From Mesonia oceanica (GTDB taxonomy: Bacteria; Bacteroidota; Bacteroidia; Flavobacteriales; Flavobacteriaceae), in NCBI RefSeq assembly GCF_902499555.1, contig NZ_CABVMM010000006.1, positions 1 to 64,000 on the forward strand: 64,000 nt of DNA, given 5' to 3'. The stretch's first letter is position 1, and each line of letters starts with the position of its first letter. Shown piece by piece: positions 63,975 through 64,000 of the stretch. The notes below the pieces were generated by a model. It saw only the letters and a list, made by a program, of their open reading frames with translations, was not told the DNA's origin and made no database searches. The position numbers were made by a program, and so were the translations under genes.

Positions 63975-63992
63975 TTACGGTTAACCGTAAAG
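63975..63992. promoter_or_regulatory. Perfect 18-bp palindrome, candidate operator
   Basis: TTTACGGTTAACCGTAAA is its own reverse complement. The length and perfect symmetry fit the binding site of a dimeric LacI- or GntR-type repressor. The regulated gene is to the right, outside the window. Half-sites occur upstream of the lactate dehydrogenase and rhamnulokinase genes. Confidence 0.45.
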
Positions 63993-64000
63993 TAAGTTTA

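Overview
The window is a chromosomal segment of a flavobacterium (Bacteroidota, probably marine or plant-associated Flavobacteriaceae). The evidence is low GC, type IX secretion C-terminal sorting domains on two secreted proteins, SpI and lipoprotein signal peptides ending in SAQ or LSC, flavobacterial -7 boxes of the TAnnTTTG type, and family content typical of the group (VIT1/CCC1 transporter, pirin, DUF4230, DUF4260, membrane MutS-like protein, RhaD/E fusion). The exact genus cannot be told from the window. || Region 1 (1-16200) is accessory DNA. Its left part (1-5050, with outliers near 8050 and 10220-10400) is a row of short, mostly unrecognised plus-strand genes. They are separated by 100-200 bp imperfect inverted repeats that look like integron attC recombination sites. 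No integrase is visible, so this may be a cassette cluster without an integrase. Several of these genes are broken by single frameshifts, and an IS110 transposase remnant lies among them. The rest of the region carries a T9SS-secreted PKD protein, a tail-fibre-like coiled-coil protein, an outer-membrane barrel gene interrupted at a 9-T tract, a rhodanese, a serine hydrolase, a TlpA-like thioredoxin, small secreted proteins, an XRE regulator and a DUF4145 protein. || Region 2 (16200-36950) looks like core chromosome: a MazG-like hydrolase, cyclase-family protein, DUF4260, DUF4230, pirin, YjbR/MmcQ, MutS-like ATPase, YdjM-type membrane protein, an AraC regulator, an orphan histidine kinase, an M20 dipeptidase, tRNA-Leu(UAG), a T9SS beta-helix protein and a VIT1-type transporter. 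Embedded in it is a two-gene minus-strand unit (26046-30318): a decarboxylase of the Y4yA type and a 933-residue fusion of an SbnA-like cysteine synthase with an FAD/NAD(P)-binding module. This probably makes an unusual amino acid or a siderophore building block. || Region 3 (37035-62340, all minus strand) is a rhamnogalacturonan and L-rhamnose utilisation locus. Transcription runs right to left: bifunctional RhaD/E aldolase-dehydrogenase, rhamnose isomerase, rhamnulokinase, FMN-dependent lactate dehydrogenase and an NCS1-like permease. Then come GH28, a DUF4450 glycosidase, a GH43-like propeller enzyme, an (alpha/alpha)6 glycosidase, PL22 oligogalacturonate lyase, GH106 alpha-rhamnosidase and GH105 unsaturated rhamnogalacturonyl hydrolase. 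It ends at a strong terminator. Together these would cut pectic oligosaccharides, release L-rhamnose and unsaturated galacturonate, import the sugar and carry rhamnose through rhamnulose-1-phosphate to dihydroxyacetone phosphate, lactate and pyruvate. No SusC/SusD pair, endo-acting rhamnogalacturonan lyase or dedicated regulator lies in the window. The gaps between these genes are filled with at least three families of short palindromic repeats. || The right edge carries a RelE/ParE-type toxin-antitoxin pair and an 18-bp perfect palindrome that may be the operator of a gene beyond the window.
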